DNA from: Aspidapion aeneum
Lineage: Eukaryota > Arthropoda > Insecta > Coleoptera > Brentidae
Assembly (NCBI GenBank): GCA_963576565.1
Contig: OY755040.1
Location: forward strand, 81,094,541-81,158,540
Direction of reading: 5' to 3'
Length of the DNA stretch: 64,000 bases
Shown here: positions 40,380-52,127 of the stretch, one piece after another
Layout: each line of letters opens with the position of its first letter
Numbering within the stretch: the first letter of the stretch is position 1
Translations under genes and position numbers: made by a program
The notes under the pieces: model-generated
What the model was told of the DNA's origin: nothing
Seen by the model: only the letters and a program-made list of their open reading frames with translations
Databases searched by the model: none

Positions 40380-43300
40380 TTTACTAGCTCAAACGGCTTC
40401 TTTCTTTTTAGTCTTCCAACTAGCAAAGTATTGTCTAGAAGCTGAATTGCTTCCACATTCACATGCCAATGGAGTCTATCTTCATGGCTTTTTGCGTACT
40501 TTTAGCTCACACATATACTATACTATAGTAGTGTGAGCTATGGTGATCCTAATTTTTTCGAGCAAAAAAAAGTTGCTCCGATTTCAAAATTTTTTATATA
40601 TCTTTGCGTTTCAGATGATTTTCAAACTTTTTTGTTGCGCCGTCTGTCTGTCTGTATGTCTGTAACGACCAACGCGCATAACTCAAAAACCGCTTGGCCG
40701 ATTTTAATGAAATTTGGTACCTGGGCTGGGTTTTGGGCCGAGATGGTCCCATTTAAAAATGAACAAAATCCACCGAACACAAACCAAATAAAAGGGTGGG
40801 GGTCGATTTCAAAAATTAGAGTTTAAGTGAAAATATGGCGTGTGTGATATCAAACGAAAGGTAATTGAGTCTGGAGTTAAACAAAATACATTTTAATTTA
40901 TTTTAAAAAAATGGTGGGGGTATATTTTAAAAATTAGAGTTTAAGTGAAAATATGGTGTGTGTGATATCAATCGAAAGGTAATTGAGTCCGGAGTTTAAA
41001 AAAATACATTTTAGTTTTTGTTTTTTTAAGGGTGGGGGTAGATTTCAAAAATTTGAGTTTAAGTCAAAACATGGCTTGTGTGGTATCAAACAAAAGGTAA
41101 TTTAGTCTGGAGTTGAATAAAATATATTTTAGTTTTTAGTTATATTAGCTCACACGTACACTATAAATATAGTACCTAGTGTGAGCTTAGGGGCCCATAT
41201 ATTGGCAGAGTATTTTATAGTCTCTGCTACAGTTTCGATATTCAGATCTCGATGAAGGTCACTATTTCGAACGTACCAAGGTGCATTCACAATGTTTCTT
41301 AATACTTTATTTTGAAATCTCTGTACAACTAGAATGTTACTCTCTTTAGCACAACCCCATAGTTGAATACCATATGTCCATACTGGTTTCAGTATTTGTC
41401 TATAAAGCAGTAACTTATTATGAATTGTTAAATTGGACTTCCTTCCAATTAGCCAGTTCATTTTTCTATACCTTATCTCAAGTTCTTCTTTTTTTTTCTT
41501 AACATGTGCTTTCCAGCGCAATTTGGCATCAAGTGTCATACCTAGATATTTTGCCTGATTCGAATATGGTACTGGAATGTTGTTAATTGTTATTTGTATG
41601 TGATTAATATTTTTGTTTGTAAAATCAACATGAATTGATTTGGTTTCATTTAATTTTATTCGCCACTTTGTGGTCCAACTGTGAACTTGGGTGACTGCAT
41701 CCTGAAGTTTTTCTATGCATTTTTCAATAGATTTTTCTACCGTCAATAAACCAGTATCATCGGCAAATGTTGCTAAGTGACAATTTTCTGGCTTTGGGAT
41801 ATCACAAGTGAATAATAACTATAGATAAGGGCCTAGTACGCTACCCCGGGGCACGCCTGCTTGAATTTCTCGTAAACTTGAGTATGAGTCTTCCTGTTTT
41901 ACTCTAAAATGTCTATCAGATATGTATGATTCCAAAATGGCAGAAACCGTTTTAGTTTAAAATTGAGGCCTTCATGCCACACTTTTTCAAATGCTTGTGC
42001 TACATCTAGAAAAACTGCAGAACAAACTTTTCCCCCTTCTAGTGCTTTTTCTATTATATTAGTGATTCTGTGTACTTGATCTATCGCGGAATGCTGTCTC
42101 GAAAACCAAATTGATGATATGGAATAATTTCTTGTCTTTCTATGATGGGTTTTATTCTTTTAAGCAATAATTTTTCATAGCTTGGATATAATTGGCAGCA
42201 AAGATATTGGCCTGTAAGACGACACATCATGGAGTGGTTTTCCTGGTTTTGGAATTATGATAACTTCTGCAACTTTCCACAGTTTAGGTACATACCTAAG
42301 CCTAAAAGACGCATTAATTAGGTTGCATAGTTCTACGATAGCTTTTCTGGGGAGTTGTTTTATGACTACCCCGTTAATAAGATCATGCCCTGGGGCTTTT
42401 TTCGAATTAATATTTTTGATTTCTGTTAATATTTCTTTTGGTGATGTAAGCTTAATATGGTCCTCGATTTGATGGGGTTCATTTAAATGAAAGTGTTCAT
42501 CTGGTGCTTCGTGGGGCTGAAATGTTTTTTCTAAATGACTTGCAAAAATATCTGCTTTTTCTTCGTTACTCCTTGCTCACTGGTTGTTAGATTTTTGTAT
42601 GGGTGGAATTTGGATAATTGGTCTTTTAAAATCTTTGGTTGCTTTCCAAAGGGAATAGTCGGTATTTTTATTATCTGTAAGTTCATTAAGAGAATGGTTA
42701 ATAGATTCATTTTTTATTACTAGAATTTCTCGCCTAATGCGCTGCGTCATGTTGTTAAGATTTGTTTTGTCCCGAGGATCACGGCTTTGCTGCCACTTTC
42801 TTCTTAGTTTCCTTTTTTCCAATAAAAGGTCTCTAATTTCCTTTGGATAGTTTTTTCCCCTAAAAATTCTCTTTGGTTTCGGACTGTTTTCCCAAGCTGC
42901 TTGTTGAATATTTGTAACAAAATATTCAACTTCTTTATCGATTTGTTCTGGCGTTTGCAATGGTACAGATAGGTTTATTTTTTCTGACAGACTTTGTTTA
43001 AAACTAATCCAGTCAGTCAGTTTATTAACTAGTGAAATATTTGCTTCTTTCTTTATTATGTTTTTACTAAGAGTTAGAATAATAGGTAAATGATCTGAGT
43101 GTAAATCAAAACTTTTCTTTATATTTACAAAACTTAAAGATATATTTTTTACTATAAAAAAATCAATTAGATCTGGAATTTTTCCTGGATCTGTTGGATA
43201 GTATGTGAGCTTACCAGTTGATATCGGCTCACATTGATATTCACTAATAGCTTGCAAAAGTTCTTTCCCTTTAGAATTCATCAGTCTAGATCCCCAGTAG

Positions 43301-43728
43301 GTATTTTTTGCATTAAAGTCACCTCCAATTATAAAACGGTTTCCTAATTTTCTGAGAAAATTAAGATATTGATTTTTCTTTAGTAAGTGCCTTGGTGGTA
43401 TATAGACAGCACTTATGACTAATGTATATATTTTGGTTTTTACACTTACTAATGTAGCTTGAATCTCTATGGTTTTATATCCCATCTCCTCATAGTGTGA
43501 TATATTTTCTTTAATTATTACAGCACTTCCCCCATGTGCAGTATTGCTAGGGTGAGTTGTATGATACAATCTATAACCTTTAAATTTAATGTGAGAATGG
43601 TTAGTGAAATGCGTTTCTGACACAAGACAGACGTCAATTTTTTCTATGTATAGAATAACTTGCAACTCTTGCTGGTGTTGCAAGAGACCATTGGCATTCC
43701 AAGCTAGGATTCTAAGATTACTGACCAT
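40380..43728 (-). pseudogene. Jockey-like ORF2 (endonuclease-reverse transcriptase), broken
   Basis: ATG at 43728 overlaps the ORF1 stop by 11 bp. The APE endonuclease is at 43728-43000: RILAWNANGLLQHQ, VSETHFT, SAVYIPPRH, IIGGDFNAKNTYWGS and SDHLPIILT. A stop replaces a Trp codon at about 42577 (NNQ* against NNQWARSNEEK in copy 1). RT then continues with a small deletion near 41938 and the FADDT motif at about 41755. The C-terminal part is interrupted by the hairpin-capped element at 40504-41212 and ends near 40380. Confidence 0.9.
40504..41212 (+). mobile_element. Hairpin-capped element, short copy inside Jockey-like ORF2
   Basis: The left hairpin is AGCTCACAC (40504-40512) / GTGTGAGCT (40531-40539). 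The right hairpin is AGCTCACAC (41147-41155) / GTGTGAGCT (41179-41187), followed by GGCAGAGTATTTT. Three about 120-bp repeats lie between. Comparison with the intact Jockey-like copy at 14527-14545 shows the empty site inside a T-run (GTACTTTTTTATAG), so any target duplication is at most a few T residues. No coding capacity. Confidence 0.85.
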
Positions 43729-45110
43729 TTTGAGGCATATTGGTAGCTCCGTTATTGCTACTTTCTAGTTTAGTTAATCGCTCATCAAGTTTGTTCAATT
43801 TCTCCAAAATTAATTGTAGTGTTTGTTCCATAGTATTTTGACTACTGATATTAATATCAGGTATAGTAGCTGTTGCTGCTACTTGGCTGTATGTCTTTGT
43901 CACAGAGTTTTGTGTGACTGTGTTTCTTGTCTGTTGGTTTTGTCTATTTGTACTCACGTTTGGTATGAGATTCGGTTTCTTAGGTTTATTTTTCAATTTT
44001 TGTATTTCCTTAGCAACAAGGCATCCTCTGTAGTTAGCAGGATGCTTGCCTCCACAGTGGATGCATTTTGGCTCAGATTCTTTTGGTTTGGAGCATTCTA
44101 CAGTAAGATGTTTCCCCGCGCATTTTACGCAACGTGGTTCTTTAGCGCAATGTTTTTGCGTGTGTCCATAAGATTGACATCTTTTGCATTGAGGGACTAA
44201 CTTTGAGGTTTTTAGTGCTTTTATTTCCACTTCAATCCCAAGGATACTGGAAATTTCAAAAATTTTGTTGATATATTCATCGTGGCTAAATGTGAGCATA
44301 AACATGTTAAGAGGTTGTCTTGTTCTCCATTTAAGTTTGTTGCTGGCCTCCAGCGCCTTAAAACCTTTTTTTTGAAGATCAGCTACAATTTTTTGTGGGT
44401 CACATGAGAAGTGTAGCCTATTCGCTATTACTCTAATTGGCCTTATTTGTTTTCGTATGAGTGCCATTGATGATTTATTTCATTAAGCATTTTAGTAACC
44501 CGCAGATAGCTGTCTGTGTCTTGTACATTTATTTTAATATTTTCGTTATTTAAAACTTTTATTTTAACTCCTTGTATGATATTTAACTTTTCATAAATAT
44601 CATTAAAATTATTTACGCCATTTACCATAATCGGTGGAGGTAATGGAGCTTTTTTAACCTTAGTAGGGGGTTCTTTATTTTGTCTTTTATTGGAGGGCTC
44701 TCCAGTGCCCGAGCTTTGTTGTGGTGGTGAGAGTGAAGTATCCATTCGACGTTTTTCCAACCTTTTCCTTTTTGTCTGATCCACTCAGTTTCTCTTGCCA
44801 GATTGTCCTCATCAGTAATGTAGTCCATGTCAGACTCTTCTTTTTTAGTGACTTTTGTCTCTAAATCTTCAAATTTTGTTTGCATACTTTCCAGTTGACT
44901 TCGGAGATAATCCACTTGTACACTAAGTGAATTTTTTTCGTGTTGGGATTTTTTCCATTCGCTATATAAAACTTCTTCATTTTGTGTTCTAGCATGGCTA
45001 TCCTGAAATAATTCGGCATTATCCATTTTTTCTTGATTTTTTTTGGGCTTTTCGCTAATTTTCAAAACAAGTTTCACAGGTGATGGTACCCTTTTTTTGC
45101 TTTTAAACAT
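43718..45110 (-). pseudogene. Jockey-like ORF1 (gag-like), two frameshifts
   Basis: The N-terminal frame is 45110-about 44780, with a coiled coil (VDYLRSQLESMQTKFEDLETK). The middle frame is to 44443, and the third frame 44467-43718. The last holds an RRM-like segment (HFSCDPQKIVADLQ) and three CCHC knuckles: CKRCQSYGHTQKHC, CVKCAGKHLTVEC and CIHCGGKHPANYRGC. Gag-like proteins of this kind package LINE RNA. The ORF1 stop TAA at 43718-43720 overlaps the ORF2 ATG. Confidence 0.88.
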
Positions 45111-45267
45111 GATATATTATTTATAATAAACATTGTTTATTGATTTTTAACACAAATTTTTCGCGCGCGAGGTTTATTATAAACAAAACAAACTTCGACT
45201 TTGACCTCGTTAGTACTATCATGCAGGTACGATGCAATACAACCGTACCAAACTTGCGATCGAACGA

Positions 45268-46316
45268 ATACTGTTTGCGTAAAATGAAGGAACAAATAAA
45301 AAACCTTCGACTGTCTAATTCAGAGTGTCTAAAAAAGTGGAAGGATAGAAAGAATGACTCAACACCCAACAAGAAAAATTAACCGACCTGTGCGCTAATA
45401 ACACCACTTTAAAAATTATTGTTGAATACTTGAGATGGAAAAAGATATAGCTGAGGTGAAAAGCCTAAAATGTTTGAATCTGTTTGCTACGCTGAAACCG
45501 AAAATGGTGATATTATTAATGAAAAGGCAAAATCAAATCTAAATTTCAATTCCAGCAAGAAATTACACCTAGTACTTATAGTGGGCGAAAGCACAATAGT
45601 AGATTTTTACAAATTCCTAAAAATTCACAAAGGAGACAATTACAAAGGTTTTAACTATTGCAAAACACAATGCAACTCTAGAACAAATTGTTTAAGATAT
45701 TTATACTCTTACAAAATATTTTACGCGAGAGGATTACGTCATTGTTTCAGGTGGTCTAAAAGCCGTGGAGGACAGATTGACAGGAAGATTATTGAGGTAC
45801 AGCTGTCAGATCAGGTATCAATTTAATCATGATATCAGTGTTACTGTGGTGTAACAAAAAAATTCTAAATAAATTCATAGATAAAACCAATATTTTTATG
45901 TTTAATATACTTCAGCAAGTTTGTAAGCTATTCCTAAACTTAAACTCGTTTTTAAACTCATCTTTAATTTCAATAGATTTTTATCTTTGAAGTATTTTGC
46001 GAAAATAAAGCTAGGTCAGCGTATTGACAATTTTGTATTAAACTTTAAAACCTCTGTAGAAGGTAACAAGATTTCGCTTTCTAATACTTTTTTAGACCAG
46101 AAGATGGCAAAGAGAGCAAGCAACACCGTAAGTTGTAGCTTTTCTCCTTAACCTACAGTCAATGCGAAACAAAATAGATGAACTTTATATTTTAATTGAA
46201 AATACAAATTTACCAATATTCATTCTTTTGACAGAACATTGGTTGACTGAAAGCGAGCTATGTTACATTCCAGAATAAAGCGTTGTCGCAAAATACTGCA
46301 GTGAGGGGTGTTATGA
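45268..46316 (+). pseudogene. LINE-B ORF1 end and ORF2 start
   Basis: 45285-45382 continues the coiled coil interrupted by the Jockey-like copy (KEQIKNLRLSNSECLKKWKDR). 45470-45826 has LHLVLIVGESTIVDFYKFLK, resembling the esterase-like or GDS-type second domain of some CR1-type ORF1 proteins, though the active-site context is altered. 46141-46280 is the beginning of an APE endonuclease (NLPIFILLTEHWLTE). The sequence is cut at about 46317 by the 3' end of LINE-A. Confidence 0.65.
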
Positions 46317-47564
46317 CATGGTTATGGTTATTTATTTTTTTATTTATATATACAATTACAGAATAGGAAGTAGAAGAAATACAAAATTTAAATAGATATT
46401 AAAAAAGAAAAAAGAGAGCTAAGCTCAAAAACGTATTGAATTCTAATCAAAATTAATTGGAAAAAAATTATAGTAATAGAATACTTAAATCTAAACATTA
46501 TAAAAAAAAATTAATTAGGATTATATTTTTAAAACTCTCTAAAAACCCTTTCTTATAGTCTAAGCTAAAAACACAGTTTCTTAATTTGAGCTACAGTGCA
46601 GTTAAATATATCTAGTCTGCCGACAAATTTATGGCAATTATTACACATGTCATGCAACGGTGAATATTTGTTAACACTAAGTCGTGATGTGGGTAAGTAG
46701 AAGCTACGTGGATACGATAAAGTAGCCTAGGAACCAGGAATAATATTTGCTCTAAAAATTGTGGACAAGCAATTTTACCCCCCAAAACTTTGGACATATA
46801 AATTATCTGAGATTTGGTTCTTCATCTTGAAGAGATTCCACTTTATGCCTTAATCATTATGGTGAAACCCGATTTGAGGATAAACACCATCAAGTCTGAA
46901 TGAAAGATATCTAAGAAAGCTTCGTTCCACTGATTCAAGATGTTCAACATGGACACCGTAATGAGGATTCCAGACGATAGCACTATACTCCAATACAGAT
47001 CGCACAAAAGCAAAGAACAACATTTTAATATAGTCAGTGTTAGTGAAGTTACGAGTATTTCTCATTATAAAACCCAACGATTTGTAACATTTATTGACAA
47101 TATCAGCAATATGATCAACAAATGACATTGTGGGATCAAAAGTCACTCCAAGGTCCTTAAAACCTTTAGGCCTGTTCAGAATTTGCCCATCTATAGAATA
47201 ATCAATTCTGAAGTTTCAGGCATGATTCCAAATTCCCGCTCTTATATATAACTTCAAATTATCTGCATATAATAAAACTTCGAGTTCTAGACCATTTACA
47301 ATACTATTAATGAAAAGTATAAAGAATAGTGGGACCAGAACAGACAAATGCAGCACACTCGACTACTGCATTTAACATATTGAGTACGGCGTTTTAGGTG
47401 GGTAGGGGACAATTCGCTGCGGCCGATTCGCAGAAGCCGATTCGCCGCGGCCGATTTGCCGTGGGACAATTCGCCGTCGGCCGATTCGCCGCGGGGACAA
47501 TTCGCCAACTAGGCATTTGGGGTTAGTATACAATTCAACAATTTTTTTTATTAGAAAAATAAAT

Positions 47565-48475
47565 AAATTGGCGGATCCAAAATGGCGGATTTTCCCATTT
47601 ATGAACCGATATGCATCAAACTCGGAACTTTGGGGTGTTTCAGGTCGCTAATTATGATTTCTAACTTAAACATAAAAAAAAACAAAATGGCGGATCCGAA
47701 ATGGCGGATTTTTCCATTTATGAACCAATATGCATTAAATTTGGAATTTGGCGGGTGTTTTAGGTCCCTGATTATGATTTCTAACTTAAACTTTTAAAAA
47801 ATCAAAATGGCGGTTCCACAATGGCGCACTTTCTCATTTATAAAACGATTTGCCTCAAACTTGAAACATCGCGGCGCTTTAGTAACTTACAACAATTTTT
47901 GACTTGAATTTTAAAAAATCAAAATGGCGGATCGGAAATGGCGGATTTTCCCATTTATGTACCGATATGCATCAAATTCAGAACTTTGGGGTGTTTCAGG
48001 TCGCTAATTATGATTTCTAACATAAACTTTAAAATATCAAAATGGCGGATCCACAATGGCGCACTTTCTTATTAATAAACCGATTTGCCCTAAACTTGAA
48101 ACATCCGGGCGCCTATAAGGTAACTCAATACAATTTTTGACTTAAATTTTAAAACCTGAAAATGGCGGAGTCCTCGGGCGTAGGCCCCCCAAGCCTAAGA
48201 TTTTTTTAGATATTTTTCACACATTTCATGAATAAAAAAATTAAACAGTATAAAATTCGCAATCATAAGGCTTCGGCCCCCCAGAGGCATTAGCCCCCCC
48301 CAATTTTGAGGCAAATCAGTTTATAAACAAGAAAGTGCGCCATTGTGGAACTGCCATTTTCATTTTTTTAAATTAGGTTAAAAATAATAATCAGCGACCT
48401 GAAAGATCTCAAAGTTCCGAGTTTGATGCAAATCGGTTCATAAACAGAAAAATCCGCCATTTTATTTATTTATAT
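47565..48475. repeat. About 118-bp minisatellite, direct then inverted units
   Basis: Five plus-oriented units contain AAAATGGCGGATCC-like words, CCATTTATGAACCGATATGC and TTATGATTTCTAAC (47565-48165). After a GC-capped MITE (48175-48300) about one and a half units follow in reverse orientation (48305-48470). The array is internal to the MULE-like element and forms a potential large foldback. Confidence 0.85.
48175..48300. mobile_element. GC-capped MITE, copy 3
   Basis: Shares AAGCCTAAGATTTTT and CATTTCATGAATAAA with 3821-3946, between GGGCGTAGGCCCCCC and GGCCCCCCAGAGGCATTAGCC-type ends. It sits at the switch point between direct and inverted minisatellite units. Confidence 0.6.
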
Positions 48476-50636
48476 TTATAAAAATTTAATTGTATTTTAC
48501 TAACCACCAAATAAAAGTTTGAAAAAGTTATGATCAAACAAATAAACAAATATATTATATGAAGTCAAGCAAAATAAAACTGTTTAAATAATTGCCAATG
48601 GTATAATATCATAAAACAAAAAATTTCGCGGCGAATTGTCCCCGAGGCGAATCGGCCGGCGGCGAATTGTCCCATCCCCGTTTTAGGTACGAGGAACAAA
48701 AAATAACAGAGTGTGGTCGAGCCTATCAAATGCTTTCAAAAAGATACTACATCTAACTGCAGACAATCATCAAATGCATCAGTAATATATTGAGTCAGGC
48801 AAGTTTGTTACTGTTGAACGACCTTTTATAAATCCATGCTGCAAAGGGGATATTTTATTTTTTAGATAAAAGCACCAGTGATCTTTTAGGGCCATCTCAA
48901 ATACTTTGGAAAAACCCTATAACACAGGCCTATAATTTTTCACCTTACTAACTTCACCCTTTTTAAAAACTGGTGTAATTTTAAAGATTTTCCAGGATTT
49001 CGGAAATTTGGAATTTACAATACACAAATTAAAAATTTTGGTTAAAGGAAGTGCCAAAATAGAAGCGCAATCCCTAAGAAAAAATGGTGGTATCTTGTCA
49101 GGTCCCACGGTTCCTTTGGGCTTAATTTTTTTCAGACAATTCAAAACATACTTAGTTGCGGCAAGCTAAATATGCCACAATTTTGGCCGTGGTCCTTGGT
49201 TAGTTACACTGACATTGTCACAGGTTTCTTGGCCATTATTCATCGCGAATGACTCCCGAAAGAATCCTGAAAAGGATTCCGCAATTTCCCCGGGGCCATC
49301 CACAATTTTCCCCGTTTGATCAATCATGGAATTAGGTAGATCTAAATCACCTTTTTTTGATTTTATATACTACCAGAACGCTGAGATATTAGTTTTAATA
49401 TCGTTTTTTAAACGGGAACAATGTGCTTTAAAACTATTATTTATGTTGTCTTTAATTTCCCTTCTTAATTGCCGAAATTCGGTAAAGTCCGTGGGATCCC
49501 TATAATATTTGTACCTTTTCGATATCTTATGTTTCTTTTTTATCGCTTTTATTATATCAGGTTTAAACCACGGGGGATAACTACATTTTTTTGTTTTGTC
49601 TTTGAGACATAAATATCAAATGTTTCATACAGCTTCTGATAAAAAGCATCTCACCAATAAGCTTCATCACAGTCAGTCAGACTATCCAAGAAATTCCATT
49701 TGATTCCACAAAGACTCTGGTGTAAACCTGGAAGGTTAGCATTTTGAAAATTGTAAAAAACGTTTAATTCGGTGACTTTTTTATTTTTAGATTTAGACAC
49801 ATATTTAAAAAGGCAAACAAGAGCAGGGTGTATTAAGATTTCTCTGACAAGAGTAGTATTGGCTCGTTCTACATCATCATTCATCTGAATTGTAAACGTC
49901 GTTGAATGGGATCAGATCCATAAAGTTAATCAAGTTAAGAAATGGTAACAGCCTATTGCAGATTTTTTTCCTTCTTTCACGTAAGCTGAAAACTCCCTCA
50001 GATTAAAGTATCCCAGAATCACTAAACTAGCACTGTTATTAATTTTAAAAACTGTCTCATAGTACTGACTATTTAGGTTGGGAGGAATATAGAACAATAT
50101 AATATATACTGAGGTAAACTCCAACGAAATTTTTGCACCTGCCACATTGACTAAAGGGATGTTTTCAAAACCTATACCATCTAAATTAAGGTTTGTTGAT
50201 GTGAAACTCTTAAATTAAAATTAATGTAGTTTAAATTTTTGTTTTTTTAGCAAAAGGATTTTATGAATGATAGTTTTAACCTTACGTGTTTATTGGTACC
50301 ATAAGTGTAGTATTTTGTTTATTTTTATTTTTATTTTTTGTTAGATTTGACAGGTTTTTAAACCTCATATTTTTATAATAATAACAATTCATTTGTTTAT
50401 AAAATTTTAAAGTAAAATGTTCTTCGATCAACACTCACCCCTGTTCGCTGTACTTATGGACCCAAGAAACATTTCTATCTGAGTAAGTTTACTTTGGACT
50501 ATAGATAGATAATAGAGAATAATCCTAGGTTGAACATATAAACATAAAAAAAAAATTAAAGACAATAAAAAATGTTATTAGATTTTGTTACATTTCTTTT
50601 CCATGTAAAACTATAGAAACTGTTCATTGTTTTTAG

Positions 50637-50680
50637 GGCTTGAAAAAGGATTAATTAAATCCGAAACGTTGCCAAAGGTA
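50637..50680 (+). ncRNA. Degenerate hammerhead-like hairpin, left
   Basis: CTTGAAAAA is followed by hairpin GGATT/AATCC and then CGAAACGTTGCC. The layout (CUGANGA-like box, stem II, GAAAC) resembles the short hammerheads known from Penelope-like elements, but the core box deviates at several positions, so activity is doubtful. Confidence 0.4.
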
Positions 50681-51460
50681 CGTTAGTTTCTTTTTGGTCT
50701 GTCCTCTACCCACGAATACCTACCTGTCCTTTTTAATGTTGTTAATTTCTGTGGTTAATTCTTCATTATTACTACAAATATTTACGGCTCTTAAATACAA
50801 ACTTCTTATAACTCCTTGTTTTGTTGCAACAGAATGATTAGACTTAAAATTTAGGCACTGTCCCGTGTGTGTAGGTTTCCTATATACAGTGGTTTGAATG
50901 TTTCTGTCTAATCGCTTGACAAGAACATCCAAAAAAGGTAAGGCCGAATCTTTTTCAATTTCCATGGTGCACTTGATTGTTGGTCAAATACCGTTTATAT
51001 GGTGTAGAAAATTCTGTAGTTCGTTATCATTTTCCGGCCATATAATAAATGTGTCATCCATGTATCGTAGCCATAGTTTTGCTTTGACTCTTGCTGTGTT
51101 GATCGCATGGTCCTCGAACCACTCCATGTAGATGTTTGCTACCACTGGCGAAAGAGATGAACCCATTGAGAGTCCATCATTTTGCGCGTAAAACTTTTCA
51201 GTTTAGCAGATCATGCATGGTCAAATGATCACAGGATTCAGTGGTCAGAAGCTAAAGTTTTACATAAGGAGTCGCAATGGCGAAAACGAAAGTTTATTGA
51301 AGCTGCGTTTATGGTCAACCAAGCACGGACATACCAAACATATGGAAACCACTCCTTAAGGAAAACAGGCGTCTTAGGATTAAAAAGGGGGCGGGCCGTC
51401 ACACCTAACTGCACACCAAGTAGTATAAGTAGTAGCCTAGAGACTAGATTGTTTAGTTTA

Positions 51461-51505
51461 CACTTGATAACGGTTAGAGATAATTACTAACCGAAACGTC
51501 GTGTT
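51461..51505 (+). ncRNA. Degenerate hammerhead-like hairpin, right
   Basis: ACTTGATAA, perfect 7-bp stem CGGTTAG/CTAACCG, then GAAACGTCGTG. The stem and GAAACGTC fit a Penelope-type hammerhead. The 5' box TTGATAA differs from CUGANGA at two positions. Confidence 0.45.
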
Positions 51506-51589
51506 TTTAAATAAAGACAATGGAAGTCCGAAATTTTATTTCTACACAATCGTTGTCTACGAGTTTCAAACAACATTAGTCAGTCTGTT

Positions 51590-52127
51590 CAATCCTTGCA
51601 CATTTTGATGGTAAACAGATAAATTATGACGAGAACGAAAAAGCTTAGAGTTTGAAGAAAAATTGTTGTCATTTGTAGTGAGAGCTTGATTTTCTAGTAC
51701 AGTACTATCCTGTGGTTGCTAGTATTTTTTGGGCGAACAATCAACTCAGAAGGTTTTTGTAAAACAGCAGACTATGAAATAGGTTGTTTAGAGGAGTGTC
51801 CAGAGGTGTGTTTAAAGTAAGGGATTACAGAAAACTTAGATTCACATTTGGCGCTTACAGTTTGAGCGATATTGTCGCCAATTTCTTTCGATTTTTCAGA
51901 AACATTTTGCAGTAAGTTTGAGCAACATTATTTCTTGTAGTTTTTCTTCAACGCCAGAATCACAGGCATTGCGCTTCCAGTGCAATCCTCTTACATTGGT
52001 CAGAAAGTTAACGACCTCAGTAGTAGGCACCTTGACACATTCCGTATGATATCGCTTCTTGCAAAGCCCACTGCATAATACATAGGACTTACGTGAGAAT
52101 CACATAGTCCACAATTCATGATGCCTT
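51590..52127 (-). pseudogene. LINE-A ORF1, second copy, broken
   Basis: Complement of the PHD-type ORF1 at 37205-37700, with the same start MNCGLCDS and the LHWKRNACDSG segment, and the hAT-free version of the site occupied at 37576. Frameshifts occur in the finger and in the coiled-coil region (near 51925). Confidence 0.7.

Larger units (their letters stand above)
40170..45267 (-). mobile_element. Jockey-like LINE, near full-length copy 2
   Basis: Minus-strand element with 5' UTR (45267-45111), ORF1, ORF2 and 3' UTR, carrying an 11-bp target duplication. It holds one 709-bp insertion (40504-41212); without it the element is about 4.4 kb, standard for Jockey. Both ORFs carry a few frameshifts and stops, yet the sequence is almost identical to copy 1, so the family moved recently. 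Confidence 0.93.
47400..48679. mobile_element. 1280-bp MULE-like non-autonomous transposon
   Basis: Flanked by a perfect 9-bp duplication GTTTTAGGT (47391-47399 and 48680-48688), the target length of Mutator-like elements. Ends are GGGTAGGGGACAATTCGC and the complement of GGGGATGGGACAATTCGC, followed by further CCGATTCGCCG-type repeats that form long GC-rich inverted arms (47410-47515 and 48627-48675). The interior is a minisatellite. LINE-A RT sequence continues on both sides, confirming the insertion. Confidence 0.88.
50220..51560. mobile_element. Penelope-like element, two fragments head to head
   Basis: The minus strand at 51185-50707 encodes Penelope-type RT: NDGLSMGSSLSPVVANIYME, the active site YMDDTFIIW, then LPFLDVLVKR and TTVYRKPTHTG. 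The plus strand at 51182-51490 encodes the end of the C-terminal endonuclease region: DHAWSNDHRIQWSEAKVLHK then KRKFIEAAFM. The two meet at about 51185 in opposite orientation. Partial inverted copies are a known habit of Penelope elements. Both outer regions hold hairpin-plus-GAAACG motifs. Frames are broken. Inserted into LINE-A. Confidence 0.82.

Noticed and set aside
43823..44200. 125-aa plus-strand ORF
   Set aside because: Antisense shadow of the CCHC-containing Jockey-like ORF1.
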